Positions 25,154-38,184 of a DNA stretch of 64,000 bases are shown piece after piece. The stretch lies in contig OY979723.1 of NCBI GenBank assembly GCA_963855995.1, forward strand, positions 129,001 to 193,000, read 5' to 3'. This stretch comes from Muricea muricata. Its lineage: Eukaryota; Cnidaria; Anthozoa; Malacalcyonacea; Plexauridae. The stretch's first letter is position 1. Each line of letters opens with the position of its first letter. Made by a program: the position numbers and the translations under genes. Under the pieces are notes generated by a model. The model made no database searches, was not told where the DNA came from, and saw only the letters and a list, made by a program, of their open reading frames with translations.

Positions 25154-26420
25154 TTTTCAAAAAAGATCGCGTATGCCTTTTTTCATGAAAAATATCGTTT
25201 TGAGCCATTCAAACTCATTTTTGTAAGTTTTCAGAATTTCACCCTTGTCTAAGTCCCAATCCATGATTTGGTTTGTGGGGAAGTCTGATGTGAAATATGG
25301 TAACTTGTCAAAATCGCTTTAAATCACTTGAAACTTTGTAAAAATGATCGCGTATGCCTTCTTTCATGAAAAATATCGTTTTGAGCCATTCAAACTCATT
25401 TTTGTAAGTTTTCAGAATTTCACCCTTGTCTAAGTCCCAATCCATGATTTGGTTTGTGGGGAAGTCTGGTGTAAAATATGGTAACTTGTCAAAATGGCTT
25501 TAAATCACTTGAAACTGTGCAAAAATGATCGCGTATGCCTTTTTTCATGAAAAATATCGTTTTGAGCCATTCAAACTCATTTTTGTAAGTTTTCAGAATT
25601 TCACTTTTGTCTAAGTCCCAATCCATGATTTGGTTTGTGGGGAAGTCTGGTGTGAAATATGGTAACTTGTCAAAATGGCTTTAAATCACTTGAAACTTTT
25701 CAAAAAAGATCGCGTATGCCTTTTTTCATGAAAAATATCGTTTTGAGCCATTCAAACTCATTTTTGTAAGTTTTCAGAATTTCACCCTTGTCTAAGTCCC
25801 AATCCATGATTTGGTTTGTGGGGAAGTCTGATGTGAAATATGGTAACTTGTAAAAATGGCTTGAAATCACTTGAAACTTTGTAAAAATGATCGCGTATGC
25901 CTTTTTTCATGAAAAAAATCGTTTTAAGCCAGTCAAACTCATTTTTGTAAGTTTTCAGAATTTCACCCTTGTCTAAGTCCCAATCCATGATTTGGTTTGT
26001 GGGGAAGTCTGGTGTAAAATATGGTAACTTGTCAAAATGGCTTTAAATCACTTGAAACTGTGCAAAAATGATCGCGTATGCCTTTTTTCATGAAAAATAT
26101 CGTTTTGAGCCATTCAAACTCATTTTTGTAAGTTTTCAGAATTTCACTTTTGTCTAAGTCCCAATCCATGATTTGGTTTGTGGGGAAGTCTGGTGTGAAA
26201 TACGGTAACTTGTCAAAATGGCTTGAAATCACTTGAAACTTTTCAAAAAAGATCGCGTATGCCTTTTTTCATGAAAAATATCGTTTTGAGCCATTCAAAC
26301 TCATTTTTGTAAGTTTTCAGAATTTCACCCTTGTCTAAGTCCCAATCCATGATTTGGTTTGTGGGGAAGTCTGATGTGAAATATGGTAACTTGTCAAAAT
26401 CGCTTTAAATCACTTGAAAC
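24249..26420. repeat. 6-mer HOR, two copies of 1086 bp
   Basis: Copies are 24249-25334 and 25335-26420. Order: TTGTAAAAATG/GTGTAAAAT monomer, F, TTTTCAAAAAAGATC monomer, TTGTAAAAATG monomer, F, G. Shared rare changes GAAATACGG (25114 and 26200) and CAAAATCGCTTT (25311 and 26397) show the copies are nearly identical and recent. Confidence 0.92.
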
Positions 26421-26782
26421 TTTGCAAAAATGATCGCGTATGCCTTCTTTCATGAAAAATATCGTCTTGAGCTATTCAAACTCATTTTTGTAAGTTTTCA
26501 GAATTTCACCCTTGTCTAAGTCCCAATCCATAATTTGGTTTGTGGGGAAGTCTGGTGTGAAATATGGTAACTTGTCAAAATGGCTTTAAATCACTTGAAA
26601 CTTTGCAAAAATGATCGCGTATGCCTTCTTTCATGAAAAATATCGTTTTGAGCCATTCAAACTCATTTTTGTAAGTTTTCAGAATTTCACCCTTGTCTAA
26701 GTCCCAATCCATGATTTGGTTTGTGGGGAAGTCTGGTGTGAAACATGGTAACTTGTCAAAATGGCTTTAAATCACTTGAAAC

Positions 26783-27868
26783 TTTTCAAAAATGATCGCG
26801 TATGCCTTCTTTCATGAAAAAAATCGTTTTGAGCCATTCAAACTCATTTTTGTAAGTTTTCAGAATTTCACCCTTGTCTAAGTCCCAATCCAAGATCTGG
26901 TTTGTGGGGAAGTCTGGTGTGAAATATGGTAACTTGTCAAAATGGCTTTAAATCACTTGAAACTTTGCAAAAATGATCGCGTATGCCTTCTTTCATGAAA
27001 AATATCGTTTTGAGCCATTCAAACTCATTTTTGTAAGTTTTCAGAATTTCACCCTTGTCTAAGTCCCAATCCATGATTTGGTTTGTGGGGAAGTCTGGTG
27101 TGAAACATGGTAACTTGTCAAAATGGCTTTAAATCACTTGAAACTTTTCAAAAATGATCGCGTATGCCTTTTTTCATGAAAAAAATCGTTTTGAGCCATT
27201 CAAACTCATTTTTGTAAGTTTTCAGAATTTCACCCTTGTCTAAGTCCCAATCCATGATTTGGTTTGCGGGGAAGTTTTGTGTGAAATATGGTAACTTGTC
27301 AAAATGGCTTTAAATCACTTGAAACTTTGCAAAAATGATCGCGTATGCCTTCTTTCATGAAAAAAATCGTTTTTAGCCAGTCAAATTCATTTTTGTAAGT
27401 TTTCAGAATTTCACCCTTGTCTAAGTCCCAATCCATGATTTGGTTTGTGGGGAAGTCTGGTGTGAAATATGGTAACTTGTCAAAATGGCTTGAAAGCACT
27501 TGAAACTTTGCAAAAATGATCGCGTATGCCTTTCTTCATGAAAAATATCGTTTTGAGGCATTCAAACTCATTTTTGTAAGTTTTCAGAATTTCACCCTTG
27601 TCTAAGTCCCAATCCATGATTTGGTTTGTGGGGAAGTCTGGTGTAAAATATGGTAACTTGTCAAAATGGCTTTAAATCACTTGAAACTTTGCAAAAATGA
27701 TCGCGTATGCCTTATTTCATGAAAAAAATCGTTTTTAGCCAGTCAAATTCATTTTTGTAAGTTTTCAGAATTTCACCCTTGTCTAAGTCCCAATCCATGA
27801 TTTGGTTTGTGGGGAAGTCTGATGTGAAATATGGTAACTTGTCAAAATGGCTTGAAATCACTTGAAAC
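26783..27868. repeat. Third, partial copy of block W
   Basis: Six monomers repeat the order at 21534, offset 5249 bp (29 monomers): AGATCT at 26893, AAACATGG, a monomer with GCGGGGAAGTTTTG, GAAAGCAC, GAGGCATTC and GCCTTATTTC. It then diverges. Two monomers in front, 26421 and 26602, are an A monomer with CGTCTTGAG and a B-like monomer, resembling those at 31670 and 36737. Confidence 0.8.
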
Positions 27869-30040
27869 TTTGTAAAAATGATCGCGTATGCCTTTTTTCA
27901 TGAAAAAAATCGTTTTAAGCCAGTCAAACTCATTTTTTTAAGTTTTCAGAATTTCGCCCTTGTCTAAGTCCCAATCCATGATTTGGTTTGTGGGGAAGTC
28001 TTGTGTGAAATATGGTAACTTGTCAAAATAGCTTGAAATCATTTGAAACTTTGCAAAAATGATCGCGTATGCCTTCTTTCATGAGAAAAATCGTTTTGAG
28101 CCAGTCAAAATCATTTTTGTAAGTTTTCAGAATTTCACCCTTGTTTAAGTCCCAATCCATGATTTGGTTTGTGGGGAAGTCTGGTGTGAAATATGGTAAC
28201 TTGTCAAAATGGCTTTAAATCACTTGAAACTTTGCAAAAATGATCGCGTATGCCTTCTTTCATGAAAAAAATCGTTTTTAGCCAGTCAAACTCATTTTTG
28301 TAAGTTTTCAGAATTTCACCTTTGTTTAAGTCCCAATCCATGATTTGGTTTGTGGGGAAGTCTGGTGTTAAATATGGTAACTTGTCAAAATGGCTTGAAA
28401 TCACTTGAAACTTTGCAAAAATGATCGCGCATGCCTTTTTTCATGAAAAATATCGTTTTGAGGCATTCAAACTCATTTTTGTAAGTTTTCAGAATTTCAC
28501 CCTTGTCTAAGTCCCAATCCATGATTTGGTTTGTGGGGAAGTCTGGTGTGAAATATTGTAACTTGTCAAAATGGCTTTAAATCACTTGAAACTTTGCAAA
28601 AATGATCGCGTATGCCTTCTTTCATGAAAAATATCGTTTTGAGCTATTCAAACTCATTTTTGTAAGTTTTCAGAATTTCACCCTTGTCTAAGTCCCAATC
28701 CATAATTTGGTTTGTGGGGAAGTCTGGTGTGAAATATGGTAACTTGTCAAAATGGCTTTAAATCACTTGAAACTTTGCAAAAATGATCGCGTATGCCTTC
28801 TTTCATGAAAAATATCGTTTTGAGCCATTCAAACTCATTTTTGTAAGTTTTCAGAATTTCACCCTTGTCTAAGTCCCAATCCATGATTTGGTTTGTGGGG
28901 AAGTCTGGTGTGAAACATGGTAACTTGTCAAAATGGCTTTAAATCACTTGAAACTTTTCAAAAATGATCGCGTATGCCTTCTTTCATGAAAAAAATCGTT
29001 TTTAGCCAGTCAAACTCATTTTTGTAAATTTTCAGAATTTCACCCTTGTCTAAGTCCCAATCCATGATTTGGTTTGTGGGGAAGTCTGGTGTGAAATATG
29101 GTAACTTGTCAACATGGCTTGAAATCACTTGAAACTTTGCAAAAATTATCGCGCATGCCTTTTTTCATGAAAAATATCGTTTTGAGGCATTCAAACTCAT
29201 TTTTGTAAGTTTTCAGAATTTCACCCTTGTCTAAGTCCCAATCCATGATTTGGTTTGTGGGGAAGTCTGATTTGAAATATTGTAACTTGTCAAAATGGCT
29301 TTAAATCACTTGAAACTTTGCAAAAATGATCGCGTATGCCTTCTTTCATGAAAAATAATGTTTTGAGCTATTCAAACTCATTTTTGTAAGTTTTCAGAAT
29401 TTCACCCTTGTCTAAGTCCCAATCCATGATTTGGTTTGTGGGGAAGTCTGGTGTGAAATATGGTAACTTGTCAAAATAGCTTGAAATCATTTGAAACTTT
29501 GCAAAAATGATCGTGTATGCCTTCTTTCATGAGAAAAATCGTTTTGAGCCAGTCAAAATCATTTTTGTAAGTTTTCAGAATTTCACCCTTGTTTAAGTCC
29601 CAATCCATGATTTGGTTTGTGGGGAAGTCTGGTGTGAAATATGGTAACTTGTCAAAATGGCTTTAAATCACTTGAAACTTTGCAAAAATGATCGCGTATG
29701 CCTTCTTTCATGAAAAAAATCGTTTTTAGCCAGTCAAACTCATTTTTGTAAGTTTTCAGAATTTCACCTTTGTTTAAGTCCCAATCCATGATTTGGTTTG
29801 TGGGGAAGTCTGGTGTGAAATATGGTAACTTGTCAAAATGGCTTGAAATCACTTGAAACTTTGCAAAAATGATCGCGTATGCCTTTTTTCATGAAAAATA
29901 TCGTTTTGAGGCATTCAAACTCATTTTTGTAAGTTTTCAGAATTTCACCCTTGTCTAAGTCCCAATCCATGATTTGGTTTGTGGGGAAGTCTGGTGTGAA
30001 ATATGGTAACTTGTCAAAATGGCTTTTAATCACTTGAAAC
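27869..30040. repeat. 4-mer and 8-mer duplications with GCGCATGCC monomers
   Basis: Monomers 28050, 28231 and 28412 match 29498, 29679 and 29860 at 1448 bp (8 monomers), marked by AAAATAGCTTGAAATCAT, CATGAGAAAAATCG, and TTTGTTTAAGTC. Within this, 28231-28773 matches 28955-29497 at 724 bp (4 monomers), marked by GCGCATGCC at 28428 and 29152. Nested periods show duplication of parts already duplicated. Confidence 0.75.
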
Positions 30041-30402
30041 TTTTCAAAAATGATCGCGTATGCCTTTTTTCATGAAAAATATCGTTTTGAGCCATTCAAA
30101 CTCATTTTTGTAAGTTTTCAGAATTTCACTTTTGTCTAAGTCCCAATCCATGATTTGGTTTGTGGGAAAGTCTGGTGTGAAATATGGTAACTTGTCAAAA
30201 TGGCTTTTAATCACTTGAAACTTTTCAAAAATGATCGCGTATGCCTTTTTTCATGAAAAATATCGTTTTGAGCCATTCAAACTCATTTTTGTAAGTTTTC
30301 AGAATTTCACTTTTGTCTAAGTCCCAATCCATGATTTGGTTTGTGGGGAAGTCTGATGTGAAATATGGTAACTTGTCAAAATGGCTTTAAATCACTTGAA
30401 AC
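30041..30402. repeat. Single-monomer tandem duplication
   Basis: Two monomers in a row share TTTTCAAAAATG, GCCTTTTTTC, CACTTTTG and a preceding rare GGCTTTTAATC. They differ near the end (GTGGGAAAG/GTCTGGTG versus GTGGGGAAG/GTCTGATG). The type is found nowhere else that I noticed. Confidence 0.75.
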
Positions 30403-31126
30403 TTTGCAAAAATGATCGCGTATGCCTTCTTTCATGAAAAATATCGTTTTGAGCTATTCAAACTCATTTTTGTAAGTTTTCAGAATTTCACCCTTGTCTA
30501 AGTCCCAATCCATAATTTGGTTTGTGGGGAAGTCTGGTGTGAAATATGGTAACTTGTCAAAATGGCTTTAAATCACTTGAAACTTTGCAAAAATGATCGC
30601 GTATGCCTTCTTTCATGAAAAATATCGTTTTGAGCCATTCAAACTCATTTTTGTAAGTTTTCAGAATTTCACCCTTGTCTAAGTCCCAATCCATGATTTG
30701 GTTTGTGGGGAAGTCTGGTGTGAAACATGGTAACTTGTCAAAATGGCTTTAAATCACTTGAAACTTTTCAAAAATGATCGCGTATACCTTCTTCAATGAA
30801 AAAAATCGTTTTGAGCCATTCAAACTCATTTTTGTAAGTTTTCAGAATTTCACCCTTGTCTAAGTCCCAATCCATGATTTGGTTTGTGGGGAAGTCTGGT
30901 GTGAAATATATTAACTTGTCAAAATGGCTTTAAATCACTTGAAACTTTGCAAAAATGATCGCGTATGCCTTTTTTCATGAAAAAAATCGTTTTAAGCCTG
31001 TCAAACCCATTTTTGTAAGTTTTCAGAATTTCGCCCTTGTCTAAAACCCAATCCATGATTTGGTTTGTGGGGAAGTCTGGTGTGAAATATGGTAACTTGT
31101 CAAAATGGCTTTAAATCACTTGAAAC
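30403..31126. repeat. Four non-repeated monomers, left flank of the 5-mer HOR
   Basis: The order is A, B-like, a monomer with CGTATACC and CTTCAATG, and a CTAAAACCC monomer with GCCTGTC. The last is related to that at 33842, 16 monomers away. No gene or other element is visible. Confidence 0.7.
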
Positions 31127-32936
31127 TTTGCAAAAATGATCGCGTATGCCTTCTTTCAAGAAAAATATCGTTTTGAGCCATTCAAACTCATTTTTGTAAG
31201 TTTTCAGAATTTCACCCTTGTCTAAGTCCCAATCCATGATCTGGTTTGTGGGGAAGTCTGGTGTGAAATATGGTAACTTGTCAAAATGGCTTTAAATCAC
31301 TTGAAACTTTGCAAAAATGATCGCGTATGCCTTCTTTCATGAAAAATATCGTTTTGAGCCATTCAAACTCATTTTTGTACGTTTTCAGAATTTCACCCTT
31401 GTCTAAGTCCCAATCCATGATTTGGTTTGTGGGGAAGTCTTGTGTGAAACATGGTAACTTGTCAAAATGGCTTTAAATCACTTGAAACTTTTCAAAAATG
31501 ATCGCGTATGCCTTTTTTCATGAAAAAAATCGTTTTGAGCCATTCAAACTCATTTTTGTAAGTTTTCAGAATTTCACCCTTGTCTAAGTCCCAATCCATG
31601 ATTTGGTTTGTGGGGAAGTCTGGTGTGAAATATGGTAACTTGTCAAAATGGCTTTAAATCACTTGAAACTTTGCAAAAATGATCGCGTATGCCTTCTTTC
31701 ATGAAAAATATCGTCTTGAGCTATTCAAACTCATTTTTGCAAGTTTTCAGAATTTCACCCTTGTCTAAGTCCCAATCCATAATTTGGTTTGTGGGGAAGT
31801 CTGGTGTGAAATATGGTAACTTGTCAAAATGGCTTTAAATCACTTGAAACTTTGCAAAAATGATCGCGTATGCCTTCTTTCATGAAAAATATCGTTTTGA
31901 GCCATTTAAACTCATTTTTGTAAGTTTTCAGAATTTCACCCTTGTCTAAGTCCCAATCCATGATTTGGTTTGTGGGGAAGTCTGGTGTGAAACATGGTAA
32001 CTTGTCAAAATGGCTTTAAATCACTTGAAACTTTGCAAAAATGATCGTGTATGCCTTCTTTCAAGAAAAATATCGTTTTGAGCCATTCAAACTCATTTTT
32101 GTAAGTTTTCAGAATTTCACCCTTGTCTAAGTCCCAATCCATGATCTGGTTTGTGGGGAAGTCTGGTGTGAAATATGGTAACTTGTCAAAATGGCTTTAA
32201 ATCACTTGAAACTTTGCAAAAATGATCGCGTATGCCTTCTTTCATGAAAAATATCGTTTTGAGCCATTCAAACTCATTTTTGTAAGTTTTCAGAATTTCA
32301 CCCTTGTCTAAGTCCCAATCCATGATTTGGTTTGTGGGGAAGTCTGGTGTGAAACATGGTAACTTGTCAAAATGGCTTTAAATCACTTGAAACTTTTCAA
32401 AAATGATCGCGTATGCCTTTTTTCATGAAAAAAATCGTTTTGAGCCATTCAAACTCATTTTTGTAAGTTTTCAGAATTTCACCCTTGTCTAAGTCCCAAT
32501 CCATGATTTGGTTTGTGGGGAAGTCTGGTGTGAAATATGGTAACTTGTCAAAATGGCTTTAAATCACTTGAAACTTTGCAAAAATGATCGCGTATGCCTT
32601 CTTTCATGAAAAATATCGTCTTGAGCTATTCAAACTCATTTTTGTAAGTTTTCAGAATTTCACCCTTGTCTAAGTCCCAATCCATAATTTGGTTTGTGGG
32701 GAAGTCTGGTGTGAAATATGGTAACTGGTCAAAATGGCTTTAAATCACTTGAAACTTTGCAAAAATGATCGCGTATGCCTTCTTTCATGAAAAATATCGT
32801 TTTGAGCCATTCAAACTCATTTTTGTAAGTTTTCAGAATTTCACCCTTGTCTAAGTCCCAATCCATGATTTGGTTTGTGGGGAAGTCTGGTGTGAAACAT
32901 GGTAACTTGTCAAAATGGCTTTAAATCACTTGAAAC
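31127..32936. repeat. 5-mer HOR, two copies of 905 bp
   Basis: Copies are 31127-32031 and 32032-32936. Order: TTTCAAG monomer with CATGATCTGG (31241 and 32146), AAACATGG monomer, TTTTCAAAAATG/GCCTTTTTTC monomer, A with CGTCTTGAG (31711 and 32616), AAACATGG monomer. The TCAAG change breaks the CATG palindrome in the lead monomer of each unit. Confidence 0.9.
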
Positions 32937-35651
32937 TTTTCAAAAATGATCGCGTATGCCTTTTTTCATGAAAAAAATCGTTTTGAGCCATTCAAACTCA
33001 TTTTTGTAAGTTTTCAGAATTTCACCCTTGTCTAAGTCCCAATCCATGATTTGGTTTGTGGGGAAGTCTGGTGTGAAATATGGTAACTTGTCAAAATGGC
33101 TTTAAATCACTTGAAACTTTGCAAAAATGATCGCGTATGCCTTCTTTCATGAAAAATATCGTTTTGAGCTATTCAAACTCATTTTTGTAAGTTTTCAGAA
33201 TTTCACCCTTGTCTAAGTCCCAATCCATAATTTGGTTTGTGGGGAAGTCTGGTGTGAAATATGGTAACTTGTCAAAATGGCTTTAAATCACTTGAAACTT
33301 TGCAAAAATGATCGCGTATCCCTTTTTTCATGAAAAATATCGTTTTTAGCCAGTCAAACTCATTTTTGTAAGTTTTCAGAATTTCACCCTTGTCTAAGTC
33401 CCAATCCATGATTTGGTTTGTGGGGAAGTCTGGTGTGAAATGTGGTAACTTTTCAAAATGGCTTTACATCACCTGAAACTTTGCAAAAATGATCGCGTAT
33501 GCCTTCTTTCATGAAAAATATCGTTTTGAGCCATTCAAACTCATTTTTGTAAGTTTTCAGAATTTCACCCTTGTCTCAGTCCCAATCCATGATTTGGTTT
33601 GTGGGGAAGTCTGGTGTGAAATATGGTAACTTGTCAAAATGGCTTGAAAGCACTTGAAACTTTGCAAAAATGATCGCGTATGCCTTTCTTCATGAAAAAT
33701 ATCGTTTTGAATAATTCAAACTCATTTTTGTAAGTTTTCAGAATTTCACCCTTGTCTAAGTCCCAATCCATGATTTGGTTTGTGGGGAAGTCTGATGTGA
33801 AATATGGTAACTTGTCAAAATGGCTTGAAATCACTTGAAACTTTGTAAAAATGATCGCGTATGCGTTTTTTCATGAAAAAAATCGTTTTAAGCCAGTCAA
33901 ACTCATTTTTGTAAGTTTTCAGAATTTCGCCCTTGTCTAAAACCCAATCCATGATTTGGTTTGTGGGGAAGTCTGGTGTGAAATATGGTAACTTGTCAAA
34001 ATGGCTTTAAATCACTTGAAACTTTGCAAAAATGATCGCGTATGCCTTCTTTCAAGAAAAATATCGTTTTGAGCCATTCAAACTCATTTTTGTAAGTTTT
34101 CAGAATTTCACCCTTGTCTAAGTCCCAATCCATGATCTGGTTTGTGGGGAAGTCTGGTGTGAAATATGGTAACTTGTCAAAATGGCTTTAAATCACTTGA
34201 AACTTTGCAAAAATGATCGCGTATGCCTTCTTTCATGAAAAATATCGTTTTGAGCCATTCAAACTCATTTTTGTAAGTTTTCAGAATTTCACCCTTGTCT
34301 AAGTCCCAATCCATGATTTGGTTTGTGGGGAAGTCTGGTGTGAAACATGGTAACTTGTCAAAATGGCTTTAAATCACTTGAAACTTTTCAAAAATGATCG
34401 CGTATGCCTTTTTTCATCAAAAAAATCGTTTTGAGCCATTCAAACTCATTTTTGTAAGTTTTCAGAATTTCACCCTTGTCTAAGTCCCAATCCATGATTT
34501 GGTTTGTGGGGAAGTCTGGTGTGAAATATGGTAACTTGTCAAAATGGCTTTAAATCACTTGAAACTTTGCAAAAATGATCGCGTATGCCTTCTTTCATGA
34601 AAAATATCGTCTTGAGCTATTCAAACTCATTTTTGTAAGTTTTCAGAATTTCACCCTTGTCTAAGTCCCAATCCATAATTTGGTTTGTGGGGAAGTCTGG
34701 TGTGAAATATGGTAACTTGTCAAAATGGCTTTAAATCACTTGAAACTTTGCAAAAATGATCGCGTATGCCTTCTTTCATGAAAAATATCGTTTTGAGCCA
34801 TTCAAACTCATTTTTGTAAGTTTTCAGAATTTCACCCTTGTCTAAGTCCCAATCCATGATTTGGTTTGTGGGGAAGTCTGGTGTGAAACATGGTAACTTG
34901 TCAAAATGGCTTTAAATCACTTGAAACTTTTCAAAAATGATCGCGTATGCCTTTTTTCATGAAAAAAATCGTTTTGAGCCATTCAAACTCATTTTTGTAA
35001 GTTTTCAGAATTTCACCCTTGTCTAAGTCCCAATCCATGATTTGGTTTGTGGGGAAGTCTGGTGTGAAATATGGTAACTTGTCAAAATGGCTTTAAATCA
35101 CTTGAAACTTTGCAAAAATGATCGCGTATGCCTTCTTTCATGAAAAATATCGTTTTGAGCTATACAAACTCATTTTTGTAAGTTTTCAGAATTTCACCCT
35201 TGTCTAAGTCCCAATCCATAATTTGGTTTGTGGGGAAGTCTGGTGTGAAATATAGTAACTTGTCAAAATGGCTTTAAATCACTTGAAACTTTGCAAAAAT
35301 GATCGCGTATGCCTTTTTTCATGAAAAATATCGTTTTTAGCCAGTCAAACTCATTTTTGTAAGTTTTCAGAATTTCACCCTTGTCTAAGTCCCAATCCAT
35401 GATTTGGTTTGTGGGGAAGTCTGGTGTGAAATGTGGTAACTTTTCAAAATGGCTTTACATCACCTGAAACTTTGCAAAAATGATCGCGTATGCCTTCTTT
35501 CATGAAAAATATCGTTTTGAGCCATTCAAACTCATTTTTGTAAGTTTTCAGAATTTCACCCTTGTCTAAGTCCCAATCCATGATTTGGTTTGTGGGGAAG
35601 TCTGATGTGAAATATGGTAACTTGTCAAAATGGCTTGAAATCACTTGAAAC
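32032..35651. repeat. 11-mer HOR, 1991-bp period
   Basis: The first unit is 32032-34022; the second runs 34023-35651, nine monomers, before changing. The first five monomers are the 5-mer above, followed by TTTTCAAAAATG, A, a monomer with GAAATGTGG and TTTACATCACCTG (33441 and 35432), and others. A further partial copy at 36737-37822 carries the same GAAATGTGG marker at 37603. This larger unit therefore contains the smaller 5-mer as a component. Confidence 0.88.
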
Positions 35652-38184
35652 TTTGTAAAAATGATCGCGTATGCGTTTTTTCATGAAAAAAATCGTTTTA
35701 AGCCAGTCAAACTCATTTTTGTAAGTTTTCAGAATTTCGCCCTTGTCTAAGTCCCAATCCATGATTTGGTTTGTGGGGAAGTCTGATGTGAAATATGGTA
35801 ACTTGTCAAAATGGCTTGAAATCACTTGAAACTTTGTAAAAATGATCGCGTATGGCTTTTTTCATGAAAAAAATCGTTTTAAGCCAGTCAAACTCATTTT
35901 TGTAAGTTTTCAGAATTTCACCCTTGTCTAAGTCCCAATCCATGATTTGGTTTGTGGGGAAGTCTGATGTGAAATATGGTAACTTGTCAAAATGGCTTGA
36001 AATCACTTGAAACTTTGTAAAAATGATCGCGTATGCCTTTTTTCATGAAAAAATCGTTTTAAGCCAGTCAAACTCATTTTTGTAAGTTTTCAGAATTTCG
36101 CCCTTGTCTAAGTCCCAATCCATGATTTGGTTTGTGGGGAAGTCTGATGTAAAATATGGTAACTTGTCAAAATGGCTTTAAATCACTTGAAACTGTGCAA
36201 AAATGATCGCGTATGCCTTTTTTCATGAAAAATATCGTTTTGAGCCATTCAAACTCATTTTTGTAAGTTTTCAGAATTTCACTTTTGTCTAAGTCCCAAT
36301 CCATGATTTGGTTTGTGGGGAAGTCTGGTGTGACATATGGTAACTTTTCAAAATGGCTTGAAATCACTTGAAACTTTTCAAAAAAGATCGCGTATGCCTT
36401 TTTTCATGAAAAATATCGTTTTGAGCTATTCAAACTCATTTTTGTAAGTTTTCAGAATTTCACCCTTGTCTAAGTCCCAATCCATGATTTGGTTTGTGGG
36501 GAAGTCTGATGTGAAATATGGTAACTTGTCAAAATGGCTTTAAATCACTTGAAACTTTGCAAAAATGATCGCGTATGCCTTCTTTCATGAAAAATATCGT
36601 TTTGAGCTATTCAAACTCATTTTTGTAGGTTTTCAGAATTTCACCCTTGTCTAAGTCCCAATCCATAATTTGGTTTGTGGGGAAGTCTGGTGTGAAATAT
36701 GGTAACTTGTCAAAATGGCTTTAAATCACTTGAAACTTTGCAAAAATGATCGCGTATGCCTTCTTTCATGAAAAATATCGTCTTGAGCTATTCAAACTCA
36801 TTTTTGTAAGTTTTCAGAATTTCACCCTTGTCTAAGTCCCAATCCATAATTTGGTTTGTGGGGAAGTCTGGTGTGAAATATGGTAACTTGTCAAAATGGC
36901 TTTAAATCACTTGAAACTTTGCAAAAATGATCGCGTATGCCTTCTTTCATGAAAAATATCGTTTTGAGCCATTCAAACTCATTTTTGTAAGTTTTCAGAA
37001 TTTCACCCTTGTCTAAGTCCCAATCCATGATTTGGTTTGTGGGGAAGTCTGGTGTGAAACATGGTAACTTGTCAAAATGGCTTTAAATCACTTGAAACTT
37101 TTCAAAAATGATCGCGTATGCCTTTTTTCATGAAAAAAATCGTTTTGAGCCATTCAAACTCATTTTTGTAAGTTTTCAGAATTTCACCCTTGTCTAAGTC
37201 CCAATCCATGATTTGGTTTGTGGGGAAGTCTGGTGTGAAATATGGTAACTTGTCAAAATGGCTTTAAATCACTTGAAACTTTGCAAAAATGATCGCGTAT
37301 GCCTTCTTTCATGAAAAATATCGTTTTGAGCTATTCAAACTCATTTTTGTAAGTTTTCAGAATTTCACCCTTGTCTAAGTCCCAATCCATAATTTGGTTT
37401 GTGGGGAAGTCTGGTGTGAAATATGGTAACTTGTCAAAATGGCTTTAAATCACTTGAAACTTTGCAAAAATGATCGCGTATGCATTTTTTCATGAAAAAT
37501 ATCGTTTTTAGCCAGTCAAACTCATTTTTGTAAGTTTTCAGAATTTCACCCTTGTCTAAGTCCCAATCCATGATTTGGTTTGTGGGGAAGTCTGGTGTGA
37601 AATGTGGTAACTTTTCAAAATGGCTTTACATCACCTGAAACTTTGCAAAAATGATCGCGTATGCCTTCTTTCATGAAAAATATCGTTTTGAGCCATTCAA
37701 ACTCATTTTTGTAAGTTTTCAGAATTTCACCCTTGTCTAAGTCCCAATCCATGATTTGGTTTGTGGGGAAGTCTGGTGTGAAATATGGTAACTTGTCAAA
37801 ATGGCTTGAAAGCACTTGAAACTTTGCAAAAATGATCGCGTATGCCTTTCTTCATGAAAAATATCGTTTTGAGGCATTCAAACTCATTTTTGTAAGTTTT
37901 CAGAATTTCACCCTTGTCTAAGTCCCAATCCATGATTTGGTTTGTGGGGAAGTCTGATGTGAAATATGGTAACTTGTCAAAATGGCTTGAAATCACTTGA
38001 AACTTTGCAAAAATGATCGCGTATGCCTTCTTTCATGAAAAATATCGTTTTGAGCCATTCAAACTCATTTTTGTAAGTTTTCAGAATTTCACCCTTTTCT
38101 AAGTCCCAATCCATGATTTGGTTTGTGGGGAAGTCTGGTGTGAAACATGGTAACTTGTCAAAATGGCTTTAAATCACTTGAAAC
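35652..38184. repeat. Transition zone joining two HOR systems
   Basis: Monomers run D', D (with TATGGCTTTTTTC), E (one A short near 36050), F, G, A, then an A with CGTCTTGAG (36778) that begins a partial copy of the 11-mer, ending with a GAGGCATTC monomer and a B. The D', D, E, F and G types of the domain to the right first appear together here. Confidence 0.8.

Noticed and set aside
2798-26232. Reverse-strand 68- and 74-codon frames at 2798, 3048, 4427, 4677, 8228, 10762, 16191, 17094, 19447, 24696 and 25782
   Set aside because: They arise where CTTGTCAAAATGG became CTTGTAAAAATGG, removing the usual stop, or where GATCACG supplies an upstream GTG. They follow monomer type, not gene structure.
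110-26898. AGATCT sites as borders of an inserted element
   Set aside because: They are a linked two-base change within one monomer type (110, 2280, 3909, 18024, 20196, 21644, 26893). Flanks continue in exact 181-bp register, with no insertion or target-site duplication.
27262-27265. CENP-B box
   Set aside because: The box needs TTCG, then A, then CGGG at fixed spacing. CGGG is seen here by a single change in GCGGGGAAG, but no TTCG lies at the right distance. I found no other candidate by eye; a motif scan would settle it.
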